From positions 1-14,909 of the forward strand of contig CAZNBL010000033.1 of the NCBI GenBank assembly GCA_964571375.1: DNA of 14,909 bases, given 5' to 3'. Positions 1 to 7,524 of this stretch are shown here, piece by piece; within the stretch, counting starts at the first letter, position 1; each line of letters begins with the position of its first letter. The notes below the pieces were generated by a model, which was not told the DNA's origin, ran no database searches, and saw nothing but the letters and a program-made list of their open reading frames with translations. Both the position numbers and the translations under genes were made by a program. This stretch comes from JAFTYR01 sp964571375 (GTDB lineage: Bacteria; Pseudomonadota; Gammaproteobacteria; Burkholderiales; Burkholderiaceae_F).

Positions 1-642
1 GGTTACCTTGATATTGGTGGAAGAACCTTCGACGATCAGGGGCTTTAAACCGATGAATTCGAGAGCGCTTGCTTCGTCGGTCACGGCGCTTCCTGCTTTT
101 TCCAAAGCATCGTTCAGAATGTCGGCCTTAAACATCTGCGGGGTCTGAGCGGCCCACATACCGTCTCTCGGAACGGTTTTTTCAATTTCTCCGTCTTCGT
201 TGACAGCCTTGAGCGTGTCGTTGACCGGAACTGCAAGAATACCGCCCTGATCTTCGGCGATACAGGTATCGATCAGCTTGGAGAGGTCGGAGGCGGCAAG
301 GCAGGGGCGGGCTGCGTCATGAATCAGGACCCAGTCGCCGGTACCGGCTGCAGAATAGGTAATGCCGTTTTTGACGCTCATTGCGCGTGTTGTACCGCCG
401 ACGCGGGCAACTTCGACTCTCGGATCTGTAAAGGTGAGGGTCTGACCGATAAGATCGGAGGGCGAAATCACGACAATCAGTCTTTCAATGCGGCTTTCGG
501 CCAGCATGGCTTCGACGGACATTTCCAGCATAGTCTTGCCGGCAAGCATCAGATACTGCTTGGGTGTTTTGGCTCCCATACGCGAGCCGACACCGGCTGC
601 TACAACAACAGCAATGATTTGAGGTTTTGTATTTTCAGTCAC
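1..642 (-). CDS. ispD: 2-C-methyl-D-erythritol 4-phosphate cytidylyltransferase (IspD), 3' end cut by window
   Basis: This enzyme joins CTP and 2-C-methyl-D-erythritol 4-phosphate to give CDP-ME, the third step of the cytosolic MEP isoprenoid pathway. The 214 visible residues carry the whole family signature. The nucleotide loop VVVAAGVGSRMG lies at residues 12-23, with the catalytic Arg21 and Lys28 of the RMGAKTPKQY stretch. HDAARPC (108-114), TPQMF (167-171), TDEASALE (188-195) and NIKVT (210-214) follow. E. coli IspD continues about 20 residues past NIKVT, so only the C-terminal tail is missing. The start is GTG at 642: an in-frame stop lies six codons upstream, no ATG intervenes, and an AGGA sits about 9 bases before the GTG. 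It is transcribed leftwards, so its usual partner ispF, if present, would lie beyond the left edge. Identity is certain from the motifs; the start is very likely. Confidence 0.96.
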   Translation of the reverse strand, partial: MTENTKPQIIAVVVAAGVGSRMGAKTPKQYLMLAGKTMLEMSVEAMLAESRIERLIVVISPSDLIGQTLTFTDPRVEVARVGGTTRAMSVKNGITYSAAGTGDWVLIHDAARPCLAASDLSKLIDTCIAEDQGGILAVPVNDTLKAVNEDGEIEKTVPRDGMWAAQTPQMFKADILNDALEKAGSAVTDEASALEFIGLKPLIVEGSSTNIKVT

Positions 643-667
643 TTCTGCAGTTCCTATTCAAAGTTCG

Positions 668-692
668 GGCCTGCATTTTTAATTTGCAGGCC
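668..692 (-). promoter_or_regulatory. Hairpin in the ispD 5' leader
   Basis: GGCCTGCA (668-675) and TGCAGGCC (685-692) form a perfect 8-bp stem with a 9-base A/T-rich loop. It ends 25 bases before the GTG start of ispD. No T-run follows on either strand, so it does not look like a terminator. A leader hairpin affecting stability or translation, or a protein-binding site, is possible. Confidence 0.4.
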
Positions 693-932
693 TGCCTCTG
701 TTTATTTCAATTCTATTGTCTCACTCTGTCGTCTCAAAAGGTATTCGCATTAAGCCGAAGAGGGTGCGTCCCGTTTGCCGAGTGATTTCGTATGTTATCG
801 GCAATCGATTGTATTTTAAAGATTTTAACGATATTCGGAGCTTCGTAAATATTTGCGCTTCCCATATATTGGGGGTGGGCAGAAGTCTCTGAATTCAAAT
901 ACTTTGAAATTAAATTCTCCTCAATGCTCCGG

Positions 933-963
933 AAAAAAAAAGAAGCGCCCGAAAGGGGGCGCT
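933..963 (-). terminator. Strong intrinsic terminator, leftward, with no obvious gene upstream
   Basis: AGCGCCC (944-950) pairs with GGGCGCT (957-963) around a 6-base loop. Read on the minus strand, the stem is followed by a long T-run (TTCTTTTTTTTT). This is a textbook rho-independent terminator for leftward transcription. No coding gene lies to its right on the minus strand before dctA, which reads the other way. See findings for the small-RNA interpretation. Confidence 0.75.
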
Positions 964-1214
964 CGAATGGATTTCAAAGGAGATATGCATACTTAGATGA
1001 TGTGTTGATTCTAGGAGCCGGCATACCTATAAACAATCATGCGAACGGATGATATTTGCAACACAGATGCAACACTGAAAGAAAAAATGAACATTACATT
1101 CATGAAAAGTGAATATATTCGTGTAATATTGCGGATGTCTTTGCGCGGAATGCAAGATATTTTTTCCACATTGAGAAATTTTAGGAAAAATATAGGGTAA
1201 AGACTGACAGGTAA

Positions 1215-1258
1215 ACTCTAAATAGAGTAAATTATTGCGAAGGTTAACGAGAATTAAC
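1215..1258. promoter_or_regulatory. Two inverted repeats upstream of dctA, possible operator sites
   Basis: ACTCT-AAAT-AGAGT (1215-1228) and GTTAA-N6-TTAAC (1243-1258) are perfect short inverted repeats 40-83 bases before the dctA start. C4-dicarboxylate carriers are commonly controlled by two-component or LysR-type regulators, so operator function is plausible. No specific regulator is identifiable, and no sigma-54 type promoter (TGGC-N8-TTGC) is visible in this spacer. Confidence 0.3.
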
Positions 1259-1297
1259 AACTAACAATAAATAATAAATTTGACAGGAGAACTCTTG

Positions 1298-2614
1298 ATG
1301 ACGACTGCCAATGCTAAGCAACCTCTCTACAAGGTCCTTTACTTTCAGGTGATATGCGCCATCATTATCGGTATTGCCCTCGGTTACTTCCTTCCCGAGA
1401 CCGGTGCCGCGATGAAACCTTTCGGTGACGGCTTCATCAAACTGATCAAAATGATCATTGCCCCTGTTATCTTCTGTACGGTTGTGATCGGTATTGCCGG
1501 TATGGAAGATATGAAGAAAGTCGGCAAAGTCGGCGGTCTTGCTCTCCTTTATTTCGAAGTTGTTTCCACTATTGCTCTGATTGTCGGTTTGGTGATCGTC
1601 AATATCTGTCAGCCCGGTGTCGGTATGCACGTTGACCCGGCGACACTCGACGCAGGAGCAGTTGCCGCCTTCACCGGCCCCGGCAAAGCCCAGAGCACAG
1701 TAGATTTCTTTATGCATGTCATCCCGAGTTCCATGGTCGGTGCTTTTGCTCAGGGCGACATCCTTCAGGTTCTCTTTATTTCCATTCTTTTCGGTTTTGC
1801 TCTGCAGCGCCTGGGCGGTAAGAACAACCCGATTTACGATCTGATCGACAAGAGCTCGCGCATTCTGTTCCTTCTGGTCGGCTGGATCATGAAGGTCGCT
1901 CCGATCGGTGCATTCGGTGCGATGGCTTTCACTATCGGTAAGTACGGTATCGCTTCTCTTCTGCCGCTTGCCGAACTGATGGCTACTTTCTACGCCACCT
2001 GTATTCTCTTTATCTTCGGCGTGCTCGGCGCAATCTGCCGCTACCACGGTTTCTCCATCTTCCGCTATATCCGCTACATCAAGGAAGAACTCCTCATCGT
2101 TCTCGGTACCTCTTCCTCCGAAGCGGTTCTGCCCAGAATGATGGCCAAGATGGAACACGCCGGCGTTTCCAAGTCTGTTGTCGGTCTGGTTATTCCGACC
2201 GGTTACTCCTTCAACCTCGACGGTACGGCGATTTATCTCACTATGGCCGCTGTGTTCATCGCTCAGGCCTGTGACGTTCAGATGACTCTGATGCAGCAGA
2301 TCACGCTTCTCGTTGTGTTGCTGCTCACCAGTAAGGGTGCCGCAGGTGTTACCGGTTCCGGCTTTATCGTGCTTGCCGCCACACTTTCCGTTGTCGGTGA
2401 TGTTCCGGTTGCCGGTCTTGCACTCATCCTCGGTATCGACCGCTTCATGAGCGAAGCCCGTGCCCTTACCAACATGATCGGTAACGGTATTGCCTGTATC
2501 GTTGTCGGCCACTGGATGAAGGATGTCAACGAAGAAGAACTGAACGAAGTCATGCATCCGGATAAGGTGCATCTGGCGGATGCCGCAGCCAACGGTGCCG
2601 ACATCCACCACTAA
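1298..2614 (+). CDS. dctA: C4-dicarboxylate:cation symporter, DctA type (DAACS family)
   Basis: This inner-membrane carrier of the dicarboxylate/amino acid:cation symporter family probably takes up succinate, fumarate and malate with cations. The 438-residue length and hydrophobic pattern fit the family. Diagnostic elements are the serine-rich hairpin-1 motif TSSSEAVLP (271-279), NLDGT (306-310), the hairpin-2 loop GVTGSGF (350-356) and DRFMSEARALTN (381-392). That last stretch, with SEARALTN in place of the D-x-x-R-T-x-x-N of glutamate carriers, is typical of DctA rather than GltP. ATG 1298 is chosen because GGAGA lies 8 bases before it; a TTG six codons upstream lacks such a site and would place the site inside the gene. 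It is a single-gene unit closed by a terminator at 2637-2673. Substrate assignment is by family resemblance. Confidence 0.93.
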   Translation: MTTANAKQPLYKVLYFQVICAIIIGIALGYFLPETGAAMKPFGDGFIKLIKMIIAPVIFCTVVIGIAGMEDMKKVGKVGGLALLYFEVVSTIALIVGLVIVNICQPGVGMHVDPATLDAGAVAAFTGPGKAQSTVDFFMHVIPSSMVGAFAQGDILQVLFISILFGFALQRLGGKNNPIYDLIDKSSRILFLLVGWIMKVAPIGAFGAMAFTIGKYGIASLLPLAELMATFYATCILFIFGVLGAICRYHGFSIFRYIRYIKEELLIVLGTSSSEAVLPRMMAKMEHAGVSKSVVGLVIPTGYSFNLDGTAIYLTMAAVFIAQACDVQMTLMQQITLLVVLLLTSKGAAGVTGSGFIVLAATLSVVGDVPVAGLALILGIDRFMSEARALTNMIGNGIACIVVGHWMKDVNEEELNEVMHPDKVHLADAAANGADIHH

Positions 2615-2636
2615 TAAGTTCTCATTGTCGTCAGAG

Positions 2637-2673
2637 TCCCCGCTCGGTTTGTTGTTACCCTGCGGGGATTTTT
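2637..2673 (+). terminator. Intrinsic terminator of dctA
   Basis: TCCCCGC (2637-2643) and GCGGGGA (2662-2668) form a 7-bp stem with an 18-base loop, followed by TTTTT. It begins 23 bases after the dctA stop codon. Confidence 0.85.
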
Positions 2674-3264
2674 ACGTGTACAGGAAAAGCAAAAGAATTT
2701 TTCCGGAATATTTGTAAACGGAAAATCAGATTTACCTGTCGCCGCGTAATAAAACAAAATTTATTTCATAAAACTGCTGACAGCTGTATTTGAGCCACTG
2801 TGGCTGAAATACATCAAATAAAAATCAATATAGGCGCCTTCTGTTGTTTTTATATCTTCGGCCGCTCTAAAAACAACTCCTTTTCTTCTTATTTCTCATC
2901 GTTACCCCCGATAAACGTAAAAAAGAATAGGGTTATTTTTCGTATTGCGATAGAATCCTCAATTGAATGCGATTCTTCGAAAGAAAATTCGCAGACAGGC
3001 CGTCAGCCTTTGATTTCGTATATTCCGACGAACGGTGCGTTGAGTTATGCAGAAGGCGGATCGGCCGCAATTTATAACCACAAAAGGGAGGATAAACGGT
3101 TTGTAAAATGCCCGAACGCAAACATCCTCAGCTGGTTAATAAGATGCGTAATCTTATCGACTGTGTTATCAGTGCTCCGAAGTTTTAAAGGTCGGAAGAG
3201 GATAGGAAAGAGTGCAATCGGTTTCCTGAAAGTGCCGGGCAGAACTGACCGTTTAAAGGATATT
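2674..3264. other. Long leader/intergenic region before the first HTH gene
   Basis: This stretch of about 590 bases lies between the dctA terminator and the HTH gene. The HTH reading frame stays open upstream to 2800, but the peptide there is composition-poor and protein-unlike, so I treat it as non-coding. It holds a notable hairpin (2786-2812) and a possible -10 element (TAGAAT near 2950) without a good -35. A 26-codon frame at 3108-3188 looks protein-like, but its GGGAGG lies too far upstream. Nothing else is supported. Confidence 0.55.
2786..2812. repeat. 27-base near-perfect inverted repeat
   Basis: GTATTTGAGCCA (2786-2797), spacer CTG, then TGGCTGAAATAC (2801-2812). Eleven of twelve positions pair, with one internal G/G mismatch. 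No T-run follows directly on either strand, so it is not a standard terminator. It could be a protein-binding site or a stable RNA hairpin. Confidence 0.6.
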
Positions 3265-3621
3265 ATGGAATTAGATGATCGAGGACGCATCAACCTGAGA
3301 TCGCTTACCCGCGACGAAAGAACAGAACTGCGCACCAATGCGCTCAAGCTGTTTGAAAAAGGCTTCGGCTACAAGTCGGTAGGTTCGATTTTACGTATTT
3401 CGATTTACACGGCTCGTGACTGGATGCATGAATTCAAGGCCGGTATCTATGATCCTTCCGAATGTTACGAACGCAAGGCCGGACAGATTCAGGATGTCGA
3501 AAAAGTCCGTGAAGCCATTATTCGCGAACATGATGCGGGTGCTTCCTACACGCAGCTTATGCGTAAATACGGCATCTGTAAGTCCACTCTGAGACTGTGG
3601 TCGAAGTCGGACAAGGAATAA
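3265..3621 (+). CDS. Small protein with two helix-turn-helix segments, IS3 OrfA-like, no partner transposase
   Basis: This is a 118-residue putative DNA-binding protein. Residues about 25-56 (ALKLFEKGFGYKSVGSIL onward) and 79-114 (VREAIIREHDAGASYTQL onward) each read as a helix-turn-helix of the kind found in OrfA of IS3/IS150-type elements. No OrfB, no integrase-core residues and no terminal inverted repeats lie nearby; a terminator and a transporter follow instead. It therefore looks like a stand-alone, possibly domesticated, regulator rather than a live insertion sequence. ATG 3265 is chosen because AAAGGA sits just upstream at an ideal distance and because the peptide before it does not look like protein. 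A similar orphan HTH protein is encoded at 8252-8581. The DNA-binding role is inferred from fold only. Confidence 0.75.
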   Translation: MELDDRGRINLRSLTRDERTELRTNALKLFEKGFGYKSVGSILRISIYTARDWMHEFKAGIYDPSECYERKAGQIQDVEKVREAIIREHDAGASYTQLMRKYGICKSTLRLWSKSDKE

Positions 3622-3639
3622 TTTAAGAGAGTACAAAAG

Positions 3640-3669
3640 AGCGGATCCGAGGCGATCCGCTTTTTCTTT
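3640..3669 (+). terminator. Intrinsic terminator of the first HTH gene
   Basis: GCGGATC (3641-3647) and GATCCGC (3654-3660) form a perfect 7-bp stem, extended by A3640-T3661, with a 6-base loop. TTTTTCTTT follows. Confidence 0.88.
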
Positions 3670-3680
3670 GCCGGCAGTAA

Positions 3681-3726
3681 TGAAAAAGCCGCAGACCGAT
3701 AAGAGAGCTGTCGGGACTGCGGCTTT
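3681..3726 (-). terminator. Intrinsic terminator of the leftward DAACS gene
   Basis: AAAGCCGCAG (3685-3694) and CTGCGGCTTT (3717-3726) form a 10-bp stem, with an inner CCGA/TCGG helix. Read on the minus strand it starts 20 bases after the stop codon at 3746 and ends in a T-run. With the terminator at 3640-3669 it separates two convergent genes. Confidence 0.82.
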
Positions 3727-3745
3727 GCTGTTTTCGGAACAGGCT

Positions 3746-4984
3746 TTATTCGGCTTCGAATTCGTCGAGCGGATCGGCACCGAGCTGGCCTTCCATCTTG
3801 GAGACGATAAGAGCGGTCAGGTTGTCACCGAGAACGTTGATCGATGTACGGATCATGTCGAGGATTCGGTCGACGCCGGCGATAAGAGCGACGGCTTCGA
3901 GCGGAATGCCGATCTGGCTGAACACGACGGTTGTCATGATGAGACCGGCGCCCGGAACACCTGCGGTACCGATGGCGGCGAGAACGCCCATCAGAACGAT
4001 CTGGAGCTGTTCAACCATGTTGAGATCGATGCCGTAGACTTCGGCGGCGAACACGGCGCAGACACCCATGTAGATGGATGTACCGTTCATATTGATCGTG
4101 TTGCCGAGCGGAATGGCAAAGGAGGCAATAGAGCGGGAAGCACCGAGTTTGCGGCTCGATTCAAGGTTCACGGCGAGAGCTGCGGCAGAAGAGCAGGTGG
4201 TGAAAGCGATGAACCAGGGGTCGAAGACGACGCGCAGATAATCGCCGAGCTTGATGCCGATGGCTCTTACGAGCGGCAGATAGGCGACGATCACGAAGAG
4301 GACGGAGGCGATCAGCGAGCAGAGAATCAGCTGGCTCAGAGGCAGCAGAACGCTCAGGCCGTGCTTGGTCACTGTAAAGGAGATAAGACCGAATACGCCG
4401 ATCGGAGCGTAGAGCATGACGTAGTTGGTCATCTTGATCATGGCGTCGCCGACAAGCTGGAAGAAGTCGACGAGCGGCTTGGCAACTTCACCCATGTTGG
4501 AGAGGCAGAAGCCGAAGAACATGGCAAAGAAGATGACCTGAAGCATGTTGCCCTTGGCAAAAGCTTCGACGGGGTTGATCGGAACGATTTCCAGAAGTAC
4601 CTGGCTGATCGGAGGTGCGACAACGTTCTTGGCAACGAGACCTTCGGTGCTGATCGTCAGACCGACGCCCGGTTCCATGATGTTGGCAACGATAAGGCCC
4701 ATGGCAACGGCAATGGCGCTGGTAGCCATGAAGCAGAGGATTGTTTTGGCAGCGATGGAGCCGATACGGGAGGCAGAACCGAGGCCTGCGGAACCGGCAA
4801 TCAGGGTTGCGAGAACCAAGGGGACAACAATCATTCGGATAAGACGAATGAACATGGTTCCGAGAGGCTGCAGGTAGGTGCTGGCGAAGTCGGGAGTGAC
4901 AGCGGTGCCGACAACGACGCCGAGAATCAGGCCGTACATCATCTGCATCGGCAGACTAAGCCATAAGCTCTCTTTCTTAGACAT
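3746..4984 (-). CDS. Dicarboxylate/amino acid:cation symporter with acidic amino acid signature (DAACS family)
   Basis: This inner-membrane secondary transporter has 412 residues, normal for the GltPh/EAAT fold. The TM8 stretch at 372-387 has D376, R379, T380, N383 and D387 with exactly the spacing of the aspartate-binding residues of GltPh (D394, R397, T398, N401, D405). Aspartate or glutamate is therefore the likely substrate, rather than a C4-dicarboxylate. The hairpin-1 motif is TTCSSAAAL (262-270) and the hairpin-2 loop is AGVPGAG (341-347). The TM7 motif is NMNGT (298-302), not the usual NMDGT, so a sodium-coordinating Asp is replaced by Asn. ATG 4984 follows AGAGGG at a suitable distance. 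It is a single-gene unit divergent from the NSS gene. Family is certain; substrate is inferred from residues and cation coupling is unknown. Confidence 0.92.
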   Translation of the reverse strand: MSKKESLWLSLPMQMMYGLILGVVVGTAVTPDFASTYLQPLGTMFIRLIRMIVVPLVLATLIAGSAGLGSASRIGSIAAKTILCFMATSAIAVAMGLIVANIMEPGVGLTISTEGLVAKNVVAPPISQVLLEIVPINPVEAFAKGNMLQVIFFAMFFGFCLSNMGEVAKPLVDFFQLVGDAMIKMTNYVMLYAPIGVFGLISFTVTKHGLSVLLPLSQLILCSLIASVLFVIVAYLPLVRAIGIKLGDYLRVVFDPWFIAFTTCSSAAALAVNLESSRKLGASRSIASFAIPLGNTINMNGTSIYMGVCAVFAAEVYGIDLNMVEQLQIVLMGVLAAIGTAGVPGAGLIMTTVVFSQIGIPLEAVALIAGVDRILDMIRTSINVLGDNLTALIVSKMEGQLGADPLDEFEAE

Positions 4985-5078
4985 TAAATTTGCCCTCTTG
5001 TTAGGTAAACAAAAAAAATCCCTCGCATATTACAGGTATATACAGATTTGTCGATTCTAGATTTTACTAATTGTGTAC

Positions 5079-5089
5079 CGCATGATGCG
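5079..5089. promoter_or_regulatory. Hyphenated palindrome in the DAACS/NSS divergent spacer
   Basis: CGCAT-G-ATGCG is a perfect 11-base inverted repeat about 95 bases from the DAACS start and 142 from the NSS start. It overlaps a weak rightward promoter-like pair (TTGTGT at 5071, 17 bases, AAATAT). Operator function is speculative. Confidence 0.25.
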
Positions 5090-5231
5090 ACTTAAATATC
5101 ATAATGTGGTAAATAACAGCATATTTGCATTATGTCTGCGAGAGTTTCAATTTATGCACTGAAAATCTTTGGAAATAATGTGTCTGCATGTTACATTTTG
5201 CTTTTACGATCAATTTAAGAAAGTAGCAGTT

Positions 5232-6563
5232 ATGTCCGATTCAACAAGTTGGGGTTCCAGACTCGGTTTTATTCTGGCCAGTGCAGGTTCGGCCGTCGGT
5301 CTCGGCGCCATTTGGAAGTTCCCGTATATGGCAGGCAGTAACGGCGGTTCCGTCTTTATGCTTCCGTATATTATCTTTACCTTCACCGTTGGATTGGCAA
5401 TGCTTATCAGCGAATACGCAATCGGCCGCGCAGGCCGAGCCGGTCCTATCGGTTCCATGCGTAAGATTGTCGGCCGTTACTGGGGCTTCTTCGGCGGTGT
5501 CGGCATGCTGACAGCATTCCTCATTCTCTGCTTCTATTCTTGTGTAGGCGGCTGGTGTCTTAAGTATCTTGTCGATGCCGTGATCGGCAAGGGTCTCATC
5601 AGCGATGCGGCCGAACTCAATAATTACTTCGGCTCTTTCGTTTCCAATCCTGTCGAAGCCTATGCTTACCAGCTTCTTTTCCTCTTTCTGAACGCAGTGA
5701 TTGTTGTAAAGGGCGTTGAAAAGGGTATTGAAGCCGTCGCCAAGGTTCTGATGCCCGTGCTCTTTATCATGATGCTTATCCTGATTGTGCGCGGTCTCAC
5801 GCTTCCGGGCGCCTGGGCCGGTGTCGAATACCTCTTCATGCCGCGTTGGGAAGACGTGACAGCCGATACGATCTTCAATGCATTGGGCTTTACATTCTTC
5901 TCTCTGTCGCTCGGCGCCGCAACAATGGTGACTTACGCCGGTTACCTTTCTGAAAAGGCCAACCTGGTGACTTCGACTGCCTGGGTTGCTTTCCTTGCTA
6001 TTCTTGCTGCCATCATGGGCGGTCTGATGGTGATGCCGGTGGTATTCGCTTTCAACCTCAGCCCGACTGCCGGTCCCGGCCTGACATTCGTCACCATGCC
6101 GGCTATTTTCTCGCAGCTTCCCTTCGGTCAGCTCTTCGCCATCCTTTTCTATCTCTGCCTCTTTGTGGCAGCGATTACAAGCTCCGTGTCCATGCTTGAG
6201 CCGATGGTCGCTACTTTCGTTCAGGAAACTCACTATGAACGTAAGGCTACTGCGATCGGCGGTACCGTTGTTGCCGCAATTATCGGTTTCTTCTGCACTC
6301 TGAGCTTCGGTCCGACAGGCGACGTCAAGTTCTTCGGCAGGAATTTCTTCGATCTTCTCGACTTCCTTACGAGCAACATCGGTATGCCGGTTTCTGAAAT
6401 CGGTTTCAGTATCGCCGCAGGCTGGATGGTATGGAAGGTTACCGAGCGTCAGCTTACGACCGTGAAGCCGCTTAACAGAACGATTCTGAACATCATGCGC
6501 TTCATGATTGCGATCATGGCGCCCGCCGTGATTATCACCGTCATGGTGACCGGCCTTCTGTAA
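5232..6563 (+). CDS. Sodium-dependent amino acid transporter, NSS/SNF family (YocR/YhdH-like subgroup)
   Basis: This inner-membrane neurotransmitter:sodium symporter homologue has 443 residues, fitting the shorter bacterial form with about 11 membrane helices. TM1 carries GSAVGLGAIWKFPYMAG (19-35), the unwound substrate and sodium site, in the GAIWKFP variant of the usual GNVWRFP. TM6 has FTFFSLSLGAATMVTYAGYL (220-239), and the TM8 sodium-2 region is TSSVSMLEP (316-324). The substrate is probably a neutral or aromatic amino acid but cannot be fixed from sequence. Start ATG 5232 places the MSDSTSWGSRLGF block where the family normally begins; its ribosome binding site is weak (AAGAAAG). An upstream in-frame ATG at 5178 would add an unlikely cysteine-rich extension. 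The gene stands alone and ends in a strong terminator. Confidence 0.92.
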   Translation: MSDSTSWGSRLGFILASAGSAVGLGAIWKFPYMAGSNGGSVFMLPYIIFTFTVGLAMLISEYAIGRAGRAGPIGSMRKIVGRYWGFFGGVGMLTAFLILCFYSCVGGWCLKYLVDAVIGKGLISDAAELNNYFGSFVSNPVEAYAYQLLFLFLNAVIVVKGVEKGIEAVAKVLMPVLFIMMLILIVRGLTLPGAWAGVEYLFMPRWEDVTADTIFNALGFTFFSLSLGAATMVTYAGYLSEKANLVTSTAWVAFLAILAAIMGGLMVMPVVFAFNLSPTAGPGLTFVTMPAIFSQLPFGQLFAILFYLCLFVAAITSSVSMLEPMVATFVQETHYERKATAIGGTVVAAIIGFFCTLSFGPTGDVKFFGRNFFDLLDFLTSNIGMPVSEIGFSIAAGWMVWKVTERQLTTVKPLNRTILNIMRFMIAIMAPAVIITVMVTGLL

Positions 6564-6584
6564 TCGGACATCAATAAAATAAAG

Positions 6585-6620
6585 AACGGGATTCTGTTTC
6601 GGCAGAGTCCCGTTTTTTTT
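6585..6620 (+). terminator. Intrinsic terminator of the NSS gene
   Basis: ACGGGATTCTG and CAGAGTCCCGT pair over 11 positions (one G-T wobble) around TTTCGG, followed by eight T. It begins about 20 bases after the stop codon. Confidence 0.92.
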
Positions 6621-6630
6621 ATTCGAAATG

Positions 6631-6660
6631 ACAAAAAAGCCCTGCGTCGTGCAGGGCTTG
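6631..6660 (-). terminator. Intrinsic terminator of the exported six-cysteine protein gene
   Basis: AAGCCCTGC (6637-6645) and GCAGGGCTT (6651-6659) form a 9-bp stem with a 5-base loop. On the minus strand it is followed by TTTTTTGT. It starts 11 bases after the TGA at 6671. Confidence 0.88.
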
Positions 6661-6670
6661 AAGAATCGGA

Positions 6671-7519
6671 TCAGATACCTTTCGGGATCCGGCAGGACTC
6701 GGTTTCGAGATTCGCCTCTTCGAGTTTTTTCCTGCAGGAAGCTTCGATTTTCTCCTGAAGTGTCTTGTCCTTTCTGACCTTATCGATCATTTCATGCAGG
6801 ACGGCTCGTGTTTGCGTCCAGCTTTCGCGAGGATTGTTCATCAGGTCCGGGGTTCTCGGGTCCGTCGACAGGATCTCGTCCATATAGACGGTCATACCGG
6901 TGTAGGAGCCGCCGAGCAGACGCGCTTTGAGCTTCGGTTCGTAAATTTCAGTCAGTTCCATCAAAGGAATACAACTGCGCGCGTCGGGGTAAGGCGAACG
7001 CTCTGTATCATGCGCCGCGACTGAAAAGCACATGAACGGAAAGGTATCGACCTTGTCATACCACTTTGCGACTGCTTCGTTCCAGTCGCGGCCGTAGTGG
7101 ACGTCGATAAACTTACCCTGCTGATGTTTGGCTTCGCATCTTAAGAATTGTTTTTTGTGAGTTCTGTCTCCGTAATAGAGTCCTTCGGGGCGGCAGCCGA
7201 TGAGGATGAAAGTGCCGAATTGATACTTTTCTTCAGCTTCAACGGGATCGCGGTTAAATTCATCGCGGATGGTTCCGACGTGAAACGTTTGGAAGTCCGT
7301 TGTTGCGGGCAGGCCGGAACTTTCACGCAGTAAGTCGGTATAGAGATTTTTATTACCGGCGTATTCAAGTCTTTCCTTGTTGAGAGAAAGAATGACATCC
7401 GCCGCAAATTTTTCCTGGTCGGTGAATTGGGCAACGCCGTAGTTACTCATAGTGACTGCCGAAGCCGAGCTTGTTATGAGTGCGAATAATGAGGTAATTG
7501 CACCCGCCCTGAGTTTCAT
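6671..7519 (-). CDS. Exported protein of unknown function with six cysteines
   Basis: I do not recognise this 282-residue protein. The N-terminus is a clear Sec signal peptide: positive MKLR, a hydrophobic stretch to about residue 16, and an SASA cleavage site near 21. The mature part is hydrophilic with no further membrane segment, so a periplasmic location is likely; no lipobox cysteine follows the signal. Six cysteines (C109, C128, C164, C183, C262, C276) could form three disulfides. The region 98-190 is rich in aromatic residues, and the C-terminus (about 236-276) looks helical and charged. ATG 7519 is preceded by GGAGG at an ideal distance. It is a single-gene unit with its own terminator. 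The leader holds an inverted repeat that may mask the ribosome binding site. Export is well supported; function is unknown. Confidence 0.8.
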   Translation of the reverse strand: MKLRAGAITSLFALITSSASAVTMSNYGVAQFTDQEKFAADVILSLNKERLEYAGNKNLYTDLLRESSGLPATTDFQTFHVGTIRDEFNRDPVEAEEKYQFGTFILIGCRPEGLYYGDRTHKKQFLRCEAKHQQGKFIDVHYGRDWNEAVAKWYDKVDTFPFMCFSVAAHDTERSPYPDARSCIPLMELTEIYEPKLKARLLGGSYTGMTVYMDEILSTDPRTPDLMNNPRESWTQTRAVLHEMIDKVRKDKTLQEKIEASCRKKLEEANLETESCRIPKGI

Positions 7520-7524
7520 GAAAT

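Larger units (their letters stand above)
643..1297. other. Divergent intergenic spacer between ispD and dctA
   Basis: This 655-base stretch must hold the promoters of ispD (leftward) and dctA (rightward). It contains a hairpin in the ispD leader (668-692), a 10-base palindrome (802-811, CAATCGATTG), a strong leftward intrinsic terminator (933-963) and two inverted repeats just before dctA (1215-1228, 1243-1258). A 77-codon open frame on the minus strand (1027-1260) has protein-unlike composition and no ribosome binding site, so I do not call it. No gene is supported here, except possibly a small RNA ending at the terminator. Confidence 0.7.

Noticed and set aside
1244..2611. Long open frame on the minus strand opposite dctA (also at 3668-4966 +, 5241-6233 -, 11317-12159 -)
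   Set aside because: These lie antisense to transporters with strong family motifs. Their peptides are His/Asp/Glu/Gly-rich mirror products of hydrophobic codons, and none has a convincing ribosome binding site.
2800..3264. Upstream in-frame extension of the first HTH gene
   Set aside because: The peptide is not protein-like, while ATG 3265 has an excellent ribosome binding site directly before the HTH domain.
5298..5330. GAIWKFP instead of GNVWRFP in the NSS transporter as a defect
   Set aside because: This variant is normal for a bacterial NSS subgroup, so it marks the subfamily and not loss of function.
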